DNA from: Lineus longissimus
Taxonomy: Eukaryota; Nemertea; Pilidiophora; Heteronemertea; Lineidae
Reading direction: 5' to 3'
NCBI RefSeq assembly: GCF_910592395.1
Contig: NC_088320.1
Coordinates: forward strand, 11,654,501 to 11,718,500
DNA length: 64,000 bases
Both the position numbers and the translations under genes were made by a program. Positions 1-10,656 of this stretch are shown in pieces; the stretch's first letter is position 1; each line of letters starts with the position of its first letter. Under the pieces are notes generated by a model, which saw only the letters and a list, made by a program, of their open reading frames with translations, did no database searches and had not been told where the DNA came from.

Positions 1-2790
1 CCTGTTTATTCTATTTTAGTTCCTATATTAAACGTGAAGTGCAGAAACCCGTCGTTTGTGTCATCACTGGTTGCAGCGTCAATCTGGGCGCAACATCAAA
101 TCGTGACAACATTCAAACGCTTACTCCTGGCAAAAAGGTTAAAGGTTACCTGTTTTCTGGATTTAATGAACTCGGGCACTGGTTAAGAAGCATTTGATGA
201 GGTCAAATTCTTCGGTAAACCCTGGGTTAACACTATTAACAAGAATAAGCCCGCTGTTAACCATGAGATTAGACCTCTTTGCAAAGTTCTGGGACAACCA
301 AAGGTTAATTCAAAATTAACAGTTTTTTTATTCTAGTGTTCACTCCGAATTAACTTGCATGACATTGCTTTAACACTAACACATAGAGTTAGCACATTTC
401 AATAGCAAATATTCGTAATATCTAATGTCTAAGGTTTCAATATGATTATGGCATATATGGCTTGCAGTCTACTAGATCCGAAGCCATATTGTGCTGTTGC
501 TCGTCGTGGCTTTGTGCGTCTATACGTATACGGCGGCGGTTACAAACTGTAACTCGACTTCGTGTCAGCTACAATCCTGGAAAGTCGATCAACCCCGATT
601 GAACTTTACTTTAGGAACAACACGAAAGCATCAGCAATTGAGGCGGTGAGAACCATGAGTCGCCGAAGCGAAAATTTCGTCAAAAATGAGTTAAGTGCAT
701 GTAGCAACCTCTTACGCTGAATTCTATTTTTGACACATTGTGAGTAGTTGAGATGGAACCACTCCAATTTTTTCCATTAAAATGTAACAAAATTAACCTT
801 TAGCTTCTTCGTTCATCTTTGAACCGGTTTGAGTCCGCATTGTACATACAACCGCTGTGCCGTCAGTACTCGTTCTCCGAGTGAGCAGTTTATGTGTACC
901 TAGAAGATTTTTACCGGAGCAGATTTTCGTGTTTGAAGACAATTTTACACAAAACTGTGTGGTGTTAGATCATCAAACTTTGGAGGGACCTTTGTCTCCT
1001 TAGGACCAATTTATCTAGAGCTTCCTGTTAAGTTTATAAGTAACTGTGTATTTGTAATAAGTGTTTTTACGGGTGCAATTTCGGACTTTTGTAAACTTGT
1101 CCGCCATGTTTGATGACGTCATTCTCATCAATTTGTTTGGAAGCTGGACCCTTGTTTTCCGCGTGTTGTACGTTTTAAAGTGGTTCAAAAGCAGGATATT
1201 TTGAGCATAAAAGTGTTTTAAAATGTTTCATGTGGTAAAACTATGTTTATAGAATCTGGGGATGTCGATTTCAAAGCTCTGGATTTTGAAGTGTGGTTAC
1301 AAATTGTGCCTAAAATTGGTGCATCTTTCAAAACATTGAGCATCTTTCAAGAATCGTAATTTATCTGGGGACGGGATAGCCCGTGGGAGGACCCCGTAGG
1401 GGGGTATAAAAGCTCATGTAAGCCCCAAAACAATGAGATTGCCTGCACACCAGGCCCAATTAGCCAACTAGCGGTTATCCTAGTAGAACTCTTACTAGTA
1501 CACTGAGAATTATCATTTAAGTCAGCTTAGTACTGTCTTACATTCTGTCAGATTCCTCACGCACATGTTTATGCATTGTGTAGCTTGCTAATAGCAGCAC
1601 TGGTTATCCATGAGGATGAATGTACTTTGATTAATCTATAGGCAAAGCAAAGGCAGTAGCTTTGATCTTTTTGGTGTACCAACTCCAAATTGACTTGAGC
1701 CAGCTCCTAAACCCAGAGGGTTATATTTGAGCAATCCTATCTAATCTATTGGTATTTCTGGGGAGGTAAACAATCAATTCTAAAGATGCCAGAACCTTCG
1801 GTTCCCCTGAATGCACCAAGTGTGCACATATCCAGATGATATCATCATCATTGGCACTTTTATAGAACTAGAAGATCTAGTTGAGTTTTTGGACGAGTTA
1901 ATTGAACTCATGGTCCGTCTTATAGACGGCGAAGATATCAACATGAGTCGATATCCTTCTATCAACCATTTACTGTAAATATGAGATTGTTTGGAGAGTG
2001 TTTTAATCAGACCATAAGCTGATTGCTATGTTTAAAGAGTTTCACTGTATTTGTGTAGTTGTAAATAGTTGTAAATAGTTGAAGTCAAGTGTTGACATTA
2101 AAATATATAATCACATATAAGTGTCTGTCCTTTGTGGAACAGTAGAGTCTTCATCTTCCTGAGTCATATCCTCCGATTCCCCATGGCCCTGATCCCTTTT
2201 GAAAGTCCCTGCCTGAGGAATTCAGAAATGTCTTCCTGATTGTGCCTTTGTCCCTGTCTCTATAGTGACACCTTGACCGCTCAGAATGGCTTTCCCGTTA
2301 CAAACAATTCAGATATTGAGGACCCAGAACCAACCCTTTTTTTAAATTGAAAGTCATTTAGTAGACCAGTTCTTACCGCCTAAATTTATGCCTCATACGC
2401 GGGTTATGGTTAAATTAACGGATAGAAGGTCCTTATTTTGTCTCTGTGTCACTATGATATTGAGATATGTGACCCACTCTGCCAAATTGAGGCTGTAGGG
2501 AGAAATTCCTGAAATTGAGCTATTGGTACTGGCTTATTCTTTAAAATGATGCCTGATGCATGAGGATCTCTTGATGATACCCTGAGATACGAACATCAGA
2601 ATATATCACCCTCTTAAATAAAAAGATGAGACAACCTTGTCCGAAAATAGGTTATTTATGGATAAGCACTTGAAAGAGCAACTTGGCTTTAGTGGCCTCG
2701 AAACACATCTAGACATAGTTGAAATGACTCGGGAAAGATATAAAATCATTTTTCTTCCCCTTTTCCCTTTTTCTCCCTTCTTCGATGATA
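1..2790. other. Intergenic, no supported gene
   Basis: AT-rich DNA with stops in all frames. The only open frame above 60 codons (1780-1965, minus) is low-complexity Ser/Ile-rich and shows no conserved motif. I see no RNA gene, no strong tandem array and no recognisable transposon ends here. Confidence 0.5.
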
Positions 2791-2794
2791 GTAA

Positions 2795-3245
2795 TAATAA
2801 AGTAATATTTATTTTTCCCTTCCCAAAACCTGATAAAGCCGCTACCCTACCAAAGTCGTCCTGAAACAACTTGGTCTTAAGCCGACTTTTGAAAGTGTCA
2901 TTGTTTGGAGGGAGTTTCACATGTTTGGGAGACCGTTGCACGGCTGCAGAAAGTTGGACAATGTTTGAAGATCGTGTGTGCTGTGGATTGTTCTCTGGTC
3001 GTAGTATCCCATCGAAATACTTTGGTGGAGGTCCGTTCAAAACCTTGTATGCCAAAAGAAACGCCTTGTGTGAGATCCTGCATTTTACCGGCAGCAGGTG
3101 TAACTCTTTGAGCACAGGTTTTATGTGCTCAAATTTCCGCCGGCGGCAAACTGAAGCAGCCCAATTTCCAATGCGCTCAAGTGAAATAGTACTTTTCGGA
3201 AGACCGTACAGAATACCATTTAAACATAGGCTACCGAGGATGCTC
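2795..3245 (-). pseudogene. LINE reverse transcriptase C-terminal fragment (CR1/L2-like)
   Basis: Read on the minus strand, this encodes the conserved tail that follows the RT palm in CR1/L2-type LINE ORF2 proteins. A 'LNGILYGLP' segment is followed by 'HIKPVLKELHLLPVKCRI' (the LHWLPV-type block), then 'KVLNGPPPKYFDGIL', and finally 'FKSRLKTKLFQ', the usual C-terminal block. No RT catalytic motif is present, so this is a 5'-truncated dead copy. After the coding part comes an A/T-rich stretch consistent with a short LINE 3' UTR. It resembles the tail of the longer LINE copy at 25.4-26.8 kb but is clearly divergent from it. Confidence 0.75.
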
Positions 3246-3500
3246 TTTCAGAATTTGTGATGTTCAGCTGACTCCCCCGAAGAATCAATGACTGATTTTC
3301 CGAATCTTAACGAGTATTGGCTCGGGAGTTGGGTTTGTTCCGAACAATGGGTCACTGATTTTTCTCTGTCTTTGATGGTTGAGGCAAGACCAAGATAAAT
3401 TGAGGTTTGCGTCAATATCCGAGTGGCACCGACGGCAAATAATGTTTGGGCAGCAAACGAACGACTCGGCTAAACATATCGGCGGCAGCTCTCACTAAAG

Positions 3501-4604
3501 ATGTTGTTCTCTGTGATTCAGCATCTATATCACTTGAAGCAAGATATCACAATTAAAGGAGAGTTTCCAGCGCATAGTGCTAGAGTTTATTACCACCAGG
3601 GACTCCAAGTAGTCGCGATGGCCGCTCCTGTCGATATGATCTTCTCAACGCCTCGAAATGTGTATGTCTATCGCCTGAACAAGACAATGTCTTCTTATAT
3701 ACTGACTTGGCATTTCACTGTAAAAAATCTAGTCCTCATATCTGGTGAGTATAGGAATAGTTTTTTAGGAATAAGTAATACAGGAGCTAACTGGTTTGTG
3801 TCGGAACGGAGGACTGTCAAAATCACCATATTTGAACTTGAAGGTAACATACTGAAACTAAAAATCCCTTATAATGAATTTAAGACGCTTCTTGTGAGTG
3901 GGCGTAAACGTTTTCGGTGGTTAAGAGTGGCGACATGCGGAGAAAATGTTTTCTTAGAGCTAACTTATGCGACGAAACGAAGATATGGCAACAGCAAGAC
4001 GAACGGACCCATCGCTGTCTCACTGTCATTTCTACACTGGTTCAAGATACAAGACTGTGGACTTTTCTTCAAGCTTAAACATGTAAAGAACTTGGGTTCA
4101 GCAGGACAGCGTCAAAAGGCAGGGTTGTACGAAAGGAGTGTTCAACTCAAAAGTATCCAGTGTGATAGAGAATGTGTTTATTCGTTTACCTTCAGACCTT
4201 TTACAATCCGATGCAAAACTCTCATTGATGACAAAACAAAGATGGAGGTCTTCAATGACTTATGGCTCATGTATAAATATAACGAAGCCTATCTATTTGG
4301 AAACAAATACCTTATAGTTAAAGCTGACAATAGCATCGAACTATTTGATAAAAGACAGGATTTGCATGGAAAGTTTCTAAGTGTGTACGAAATCGTTCAC
4401 GTAGACAATGATCTCGTTAAAACTAAGAACAAATTAATTAGTAGCGGGAGTGGCCAAATGAGGTTGCTGATGTCCTTCACCGCCAAACATGACACGTCAT
4501 ATGCTATCCTTCCAACCAAAGCTGGTGAATTCGTTAGCTGGCCAAGGGGGAATAGGGGCCAGCATAAACCTTTAGTCGCGAAGATCTATAGCAAAAGAGT
4601 TTAA
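3501..4604 (+). CDS. Unrecognised 367-aa single-exon protein
   Basis: A long uninterrupted frame with normal amino-acid composition, opened by a stop at 3471 and starting at the ATG at 3501. The protein is rich in Tyr/Phe/Lys and in short alternating hydrophobic stretches (for example 'NVYVYRL', 'LWLMYKYNEAYLF', 'KYLIVKADNSIELFD') that look like beta strands. A beta-propeller-like fold is a guess only. I see no signal peptide, transmembrane segment or catalytic motif. The stop codon overlaps an AATAAA signal (4603-4608). Being intronless in an intron-rich genome and next to a LINE fragment, it could be a retrogene or a large last exon. Upstream exons were not found. I do not recognise the family. 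Confidence 0.6.
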   Translation: MLFSVIQHLYHLKQDITIKGEFPAHSARVYYHQGLQVVAMAAPVDMIFSTPRNVYVYRLNKTMSSYILTWHFTVKNLVLISGEYRNSFLGISNTGANWFVSERRTVKITIFELEGNILKLKIPYNEFKTLLVSGRKRFRWLRVATCGENVFLELTYATKRRYGNSKTNGPIAVSLSFLHWFKIQDCGLFFKLKHVKNLGSAGQRQKAGLYERSVQLKSIQCDRECVYSFTFRPFTIRCKTLIDDKTKMEVFNDLWLMYKYNEAYLFGNKYLIVKADNSIELFDKRQDLHGKFLSVYEIVHVDNDLVKTKNKLISSGSGQMRLLMSFTAKHDTSYAILPTKAGEFVSWPRGNRGQHKPLVAKIYSKRV

Positions 4605-4608
4605 TAAA
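4603..4608 (+). terminator. Polyadenylation signal AATAAA
   Basis: A canonical AATAAA overlaps the stop codon of the 3501-4604 open frame. It fits a very short 3' UTR, or is chance in AT-rich DNA. Confidence 0.4.
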
Positions 4609-5091
4609 AGGTGAATAAGCAATGGAAAACTCTCGGAATTCGTTCCAGAGTGGTAAGTTAGGTTAAAAAAAAATATTTTTCATATTTTGACAAAGTGTTG
4701 TGAATATTACGCGTTGTACTTCCGAGTGTTCCACCACTTATAATACTAGTAGAGAAAAAGACGTCAGGGCCACGGGAGGTTGTTTCCACTATCATACCAG
4801 GGATGAAGACAATTGAGGCTAAGATCCCACGGAAGGTTGTTTCCACTACCAGTGAAAAAGAAAACGATCGTGACCATTGGCCCATGGAAGGGTGTTTCGT
4901 CCCTACCAGTGACACACTGATGTTTTGGGAATCCCCATTTCTTGCTACTCAAGAGTTGAATACAATATACTGGCTTTGTTTGGAGGAAAATCTTCCATTT
5001 CTAGTAGAACTTCGGTGGCTTAACACTCATCTCTCACAATAAATTGCAGAAAAATGGTTGCTTACTGATAGTACACAGGCAAAAGTTTCCG

Positions 5092-5276
5092 TCCACGGAT
5101 AGCTGATGGCCCATGAACGTTCCATCCATGGAGTCCATGGATGGATAGTTCATGATTATCGCAAACAACGTTTAACAACTGGTCTCCCATCAGCTATCCA
5201 CTGATGGGCCATGGGTGGAACGTTCATGGGGCTTCCATGGATGGAACGTTCATGGGACTTCCGTGGTAGATTCTAT
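5092..5276. repeat. Palindromic minisatellite-like cluster
   Basis: The motif 'CATGAACGTTCCATCCATGG' appears near 5111 and its reverse complement near 5214-5251, twice. 'GGATAGCTGATGG' at 5097 pairs with 'CCATCAGCTATCC' at 5187. The block is therefore an inverted-repeat structure with short internal direct repeats. Similar 'ggaggttgtttccacta' direct repeats lie just upstream (4776 and 4832). It is probably a foldback element fragment. No coding potential is seen. Confidence 0.6.
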
Positions 5277-5518
5277 GCTGTGAGTTCAATCATAGTTCCA
5301 CTAGAAAAAAAAAGAAATAAAATCTTTTTAACCCATATTTATTATATTAAACTTAATGTGCATTTTACACCATACCTTACAATAATGTTTTCATCTTATT
5401 TACAATCATTTCATTTACACGTTAATTACAATTACAATTAAATTTACCCATTTAATTACAATCACTTTATTTACATTTGAATGAAAAAAAATTGCCCCTT
5501 ATTTACAATCATTTTACT

Positions 5519-5681
5519 TTACAATTACTTACAATTAATCCCTTCTATACAATTAACCCCCGTATTAACATGTTACAATCAACGGATTCCCCACCCGCTT
5601 TACAATTATTTACAATTAATCCCTTCTATTCAATTAACCCCCATAATTACATGTTACAATCAATGGCTTTCCCCACCCGCT
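5519..5681. repeat. Tandem duplication, about 81-bp unit x2
   Basis: Two adjacent units, about 5519-5599 and 5600-5681, both run from 'TTTACAATTA' through 'CCCTTCTAT' to 'CCCCACCCGC' with few mismatches. The unit is preceded by AT-rich 'ttacaat' repeats from 5385. Open frames in this block are by-products of the repeat. Confidence 0.75.
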
Positions 5682-7368
5682 TGTCGTCTATCTCCAACAG
5701 CTTGGCCCAGCTGTCGGGGCTACCCACAGCTAGGCACCTGTAATTCGTACAGCCACGCCAAAAGTCTTTCTCCTCTGGCTCTGCTGGGCCCTCATCTCGA
5801 CGGAACAGCTTGACGCTGTAGGCAAATGAGCGCTGCAATGCAAATGGCGAGCGATTAATTAGAATGCAATATCACAGGGTATGGCTGTTTGTCTGGTCAA
5901 AATAAAGTAGTGATGAATAGTCTAATTTTGGCCATCTCCATGTACATGAGGGGTGCACTTGCAATCTGCAGATACATGTTCGCTGCTAACTGAATACATG
6001 TAATGAAACATATATCGTAACTCTATGGCAGGTCCATGACAAGCACATATCACACTGTTGGATGAACCATGTATCATGTACCGACCGGCATGGCCATGGG
6101 ATGTACTCCCTTGGGGTTTCCATTTAGCTGTTGAATAGAAATATACACTTACAGTAAATCTATCAAGCAGAACAGGTCAGATCAATCTAGATCAGATATG
6201 TTTATATCGGATAAGTTTAGATTTATGTTAATGGGCAGGGTGAATAATATCAAAACTCCAGCCCAACAACGCAGACAGCACTCATCAGATAATCCTATTC
6301 AACATAATCACGATGAGCAGTATATTGTCAGTTGAGTGGAAATGTTGATGTTGATGTGCATGTGATTGTACCAGGTTACATAAGACTGGTCAAGCGACTT
6401 AAGCACTTAATACACTGCTGCTAATAGGCTAATAGCGACCTATATGTAAGTTACCCTGGGACTCTAATAATTGATTCTCATAAGTTTTGGGGCCGTTAAT
6501 TAATAACTTAAGATCGTTTAGTGAACACCCCGGGGTGAACACTCAATGTTAATCATGTGTATGTTCCATACTGTGTGAATTTCGTTTATTGATTTCGATT
6601 GCTATAGCTTGGCCGAAAGACAAGGTAACTGTATTCTGGATGAACCCAGGCAGATGCATACAAATTAGAGGAATTACCTTTCTCTTCAGGTCACTCCTGT
6701 ACTGAGTAAACCTATGTTTCTTGTGACTGTAGCACGCCTGGATAATGTGCGGATCTGTAGAATCAAAGCCGTGCGTATTCAGCAGCGATGTTTTTTATTT
6801 TATCCTTGAAAGAGAAACGACATGGTGAAAGGTGAATCATATTTAAAACACTAGTGACTATGCAGTACACATGTTCCGTCAACTAGTATTTAGAATGACT
6901 TCAGTCAATAGCTAGGCTTGGATCAGGCCTTCGGACACCGTGGCCGTGGTGGTAACAGAAAGATCATCATGGCCTTATCATTGCCATGCTTTACAAAGAG
7001 GGCTAAACGAGTTGTTATTCTGATTGGTTGTGATTGTTGTCCTTGATTATGAGGCCTACCACTGAACACCTAGCATGATTTGAAATGTTTGCATGGCGTG
7101 GGATCATCAGTTTATGGTTCCTAACTATTGTAATTCAAAACTTGACTTTCTGCTAGCAATTGGCTGTTGTCTGGCATGCATACGTCAAGGAAAATGACTT
7201 TTTTAGCCAACAGTCATATGGTTCCTGCAAATAGATATGTAAATGTAAGAAAATAAACGTAACCATTCATAAAGGCCTTAGTTGAAGTTGTACAAACTGC
7301 CACAATGATATGTATAGAGAATATGTCCATACCTGTCAGTCAAAGTCAATTATCACCCCTGCCGTTTT
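5682..7368. other. Intergenic, no supported gene
   Basis: No open frame with conserved features, no splice-flanked exon and no tandem repeat stands out. Only scattered palindromes such as CCATGG-type sites are seen. Confidence 0.4.
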
Positions 7369-7505
7369 CCGGTGTAGAAGTTTAAAATGTCCTATAATTT
7401 GGATAGAATGTCCGGGGAACAAAGGTTTCTATTATGCGCTTCAGTCTCTGAGCTACAATAGACCCGGACACTTTTTCCAGGGGACTTTTTTTACTTCTTC
7501 ACCAG
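7369..7505 (+). repeat. Degenerate copy of the GGCCGGTGTA MITE family
   Basis: Starts 'CCGGTGTAGAAGTTTAAAAT', the reverse complement of the right end of the better copy at 31506-31680, and continues collinearly through 'AATGTCCGGGGAACAAAGG' and 'GACCCGGACACTTTTTCCAG'. The distal inverted repeat is badly eroded. Non-coding. Confidence 0.6.
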
Positions 7506-7656
7506 CTACATAGATCTCATTACCGTCTGCGCTAATGACCCTGATATTCATAATATCCCTAGTTTCTTAGATCATGAGATAAAATTACAATGTATTCAGA
7601 TTAAGAATTCTTCTTCAATAGTTATTGAACCTCACCATTATAACTGACTCGGTTAC

Positions 7657-7787
7657 TTTGAATGCTTTTGATAACATCTTCTTCAGAGATGCGATTTCTC
7701 TTGTCATGGCATCCATCTGATTAGCCATTTTGTTATTGGTCGCCTTCTGGTGGTCAGAAGCCTTTCTTAAGTACGCCAACTCTTTGA
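7657..7787 (-). CDS. Possible internal exon encoding a coiled coil
   Basis: On the minus strand a good pyrimidine tract and acceptor (…'ctgcttgacttcag') is followed by 131 nt open in one frame. It encodes 43 residues with heptad-like spacing and high Lys/Met/Leu content ('KELAYLRKASDHQ', 'MDAMTREIASLKKML') and ends at a plausible donor (AAA|GTAACC). Splice phases are 1 in and 0 out. I could not find partner exons, so the parent gene is unknown. It could belong to a host gene extending left or to a transposon protein. Composition alone makes coding likely but not certain. Confidence 0.35.
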
Positions 7788-8735
7788 CTGAAGTCAAGCA
7801 GAGACAGCATGTATCAAATGTATAGAAAATTGGTTTAATTGCTTTATATGTTGGCCACGTTCAATAAACATGTTCGAGGACCTCACTACACATATATAAG
7901 TATATCTGAAGTGTGAGAAGAAAATGATAAAAGAAGAGTCGATTATCAGGGGCGGAGCGTGATGTCGCAGCAGGGATGGGGGGGGGGAGGGGTCGCCCGT
8001 TTTGCAAAATGCGAGCGCCGAAGGCGCAAAACCCTGCGAACGCGAGACCGAGCAATTCAAATAGCATTCTGCGATTATATACCATAGAGAGCGCGGGAAC
8101 GATCCCATGTCGTCACCAGTATCCCGGATGTCGCACACTATTGATTTAGTCTCTGTCGCCCTACATAAATTAGGGTTGCGATGAGTCTCTTAGTCTTAGC
8201 CTAGGTAAATGTTCCCGAAATAAATAAACCCGCCGTTTCAGGTGACTACAGCGTATTGTCAATATTAGAGATTGGAGGACCCAGCTATAAACATTATGAT
8301 ATTTTATTCTATAAACTTACGGATTTCGGCCAACTGCCCAGAACGTCCATCTGCTCTTGAACTTGTGCTGGGCACCACTACATTTCGATGTCTGCTTGGC
8401 GGGGAGAAGGTGACCGAACAGCAACTTCTTCATCGAATAGTTCCTGGCTTCCGGCTTCTGCAGGCACCGACTCTTCTTGTGGCACATGTAAAGTTACAGA
8501 GTGATATTTGGACACGTTCTGACGAAACATTATCTGCATGGTGGGTAATATCAAGTAATACTCACAGATATACCGCAGGGATGTATAGCTAAAGACAGAA
8601 GTGTCTTGTATAGAAGCCCCTGGATTTCGTACTAATCTCTTATGCGAATTCAATTTTACAATTGGTGCCCCACGGAATGTCGCATGTCGGCATTGTTTAG
8701 CGGGAAACCACATTGTTGGCCACAAACAGGGACTG

Positions 8736-8882
8736 GGCCGGTGTCGAAGTTTAAAATGTCCTAGGATGAAATGTCCGGAAACAAAGGATTCTACTATGCG
8801 CTGAGCTGTTGACGGCCATGGCCTCTGTAGAACCATATGCAATAATCTGTCTGAATACAACAGGCCCGGACTCATCCCGTGG
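8736..8882 (+). repeat. Degenerate copy of the GGCCGGTGTA MITE family
   Basis: Begins 'GGCCGGTGTCGAAGTTTAAA' and follows the same internal order as the copies at 7369 and 31506: 'AAATGTCCGGAAACAAAGG', then 'ACGGCCATGGCCTCTGTAGA', then 'CAGGCCCGGACTCATCCC'. The right terminus is not preserved. The minus-strand open frame 8378-8875 crosses this repeat and is not a gene. Confidence 0.55.
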
Positions 8883-9403
8883 TAAGAATATTAAGCTGTA
8901 AAATCGTAAGCCGAGCAAACGCCAAGGTAGAGATTATCTAAACAATCCGGGACCAGCCCATCATAATCCTGGGATACTAGTTTAAGAAACATTTTCATTA
9001 TGTCATCAATACGCGGTTTGTTTTGCCCATTATATATTGCGTTTTCACGTCTTTGTTACAAATGTATCTTTAGGCCGACAATGCCCCTCCCTCTACAAGG
9101 GGAACGGGATTTGAAGCATTTAAATGTCTCACGTGATGACTGACGTCACATAGTCATTGTGTCACCGTGACTACCCGACTACCGTATATATCGTTTGATT
9201 ATCGTAGGGCCGTTCCACAATTCCACAAATACAATGTAGCTATACTCCTTAAAACCGCTCTGCGTACGGGATTTATGAAGAAAATATCTTTGGGGATATT
9301 TTAAAGCCTTGAATACTGCCCAGCGCGTACGCATGGCGTAAACCGAAACGGTCTAATTAGCTTCCACCGACGTCGGCATATCTACGTAAATGGGAAGATA
9401 ATA

Positions 9404-10234
9404 TATGGCAAGCCAAAGCGGAATTTATTCAAGACTTTAGAATTACCATTCAAGAAGTTAAATATAAGTTCAAGAAGGAAATATATGTTCAAGACTAAAA
9501 TATGTTCAACCTTGAATCAAATGTTTTCAACCTTGAATAAAATATGTTCAACCTTGAATAAAATATGTTCAACCTTGAATAAAATATGTCCAACCTTGAA
9601 CAAAATATATTCAACCTTGAACAAAATATATTCAAGACTCACGTGACCATATTCAAGACGCACGTGACCACAAAATTGATGACGTAGAGCGTAGAATCTG
9701 TGGTACTTCCGATGCGTTCTGTTTCACGACAGGCATTGCGCATTTTGAACCTATAATTTGCCTGATATGTCTGTGAAACATGTATCGACTCTGACATTCA
9801 CTCGGCATCCATGTCATGATGTGTAGGATTACAGTACATGTCAGGTGTAGGCGGCTAGGTACATGTACAACCATGTGTCAAAACCTCGTGCGAACAATTC
9901 GAGCTCCGAAACGCAACACAAGTACCATGGGTTCGGGAAAGTCCGGACGCGGGTTCGGGAAAGTCCGTAAAGCATCAAAACATGAGCAACTACGTCATCA
10001 ATTTTTGTGGTCACGTGCGTCTTGAATATGGTCACGTGAGTCTTGAATATATTTTGTTCAAGGTTGAATATATTTTGTTCAAGGTTGACAATATTTGATT
10101 CAAGGTTGACAATATTTGATTCAAGGTTGACAATATTTGATTCAGGATTGAACATATTTTGGTCTTGAACATATATTTAACTTCTTGAATAGTAATTCCA
10201 CGGTCTTGAATAAATTCCGCTTTGGCTTGCCATA
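9404..10234. mobile_element. 831-bp foldback DNA element with 6-bp target duplication
   Basis: Long inverted arms of about 270 bp each (9404-9685 and 9995-10234) begin and end with TATGGCAAGCCAAAGCGG and its complement. Both arms are built from repeats of a TTCAACCTTGAA(T/C)AAAATA-type motif. They surround a unique spacer of about 310 bp. The flanks are an exact direct repeat ATAATA (9398-9403 and 10235-10240), which marks insertion. No transposase is encoded; the small open frames come from the arm repeats. A truncated third arm of the same family lies at 54388-54600. The superfamily is unknown. Confidence 0.85.
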
Positions 10235-10262
10235 ATAATAGGTCGAATGTCGTCATTCCCTT

Positions 10263-10396
10263 ATGGTGTCTCGGTCAGGTGTGCTGGCAGTGTCGAAAAA
10301 AGTGACGATCTTTTCTGAATGGACACACATTTTATCAGCCAAGAGAAACGTCGATGCTCTTTTGTTTTCAATTGTGACGGAGTTGCTAGGAAAGAT
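10263..10396 (+). CDS. Possible first exon of the Plavaka-like gene
   Basis: An ATG at 10263 opens 44 clean codons (start MVSRSGVLAVSKKV) that stop exactly at a strong donor, AAGAT|GTAAGA (phase 2). The composition looks like protein coding. It sits 28 bp after the foldback element and 260 bp before the first confident transposase exon. The phase does not join directly to the exon at 10657 (phase 0), so a small exon between them would be needed. It could instead be chance or part of another transcript. Confidence 0.25.
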
Positions 10397-10656
10397 GTAA
10401 GAGCCGTTTTGATTGGGCGGAGTAGATTTGTCCGCCTTGTCTCGCGAATAACCATCGGATTTCTCCAGGGTCAGTAACGTGTGCGAGGGAAGGAGGATAC
10501 GACTGACTCTGGATTTTCGAGGATGACTAATCGGCGGCTCATATCGATCTTAAAGTCTTCTCATTAGATAGGAGGGAATGCTTAACCCATGGAACTACTT
10601 ATATGCTTTATCTAAGTGATTACAATTGTTTCAAAAACACATTATTTCAATTTCAG

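Noticed and set aside
7861-8138. Secreted peptide gene on the minus strand
   Set aside because: The frame derives from a G-run and a palindromic GCGCCGAAGGCGC repeat. No splice or conserved features.
8378-8875. 165-aa gene on the minus strand
   Set aside because: Overlaps a MITE copy and shows no protein-like conservation.
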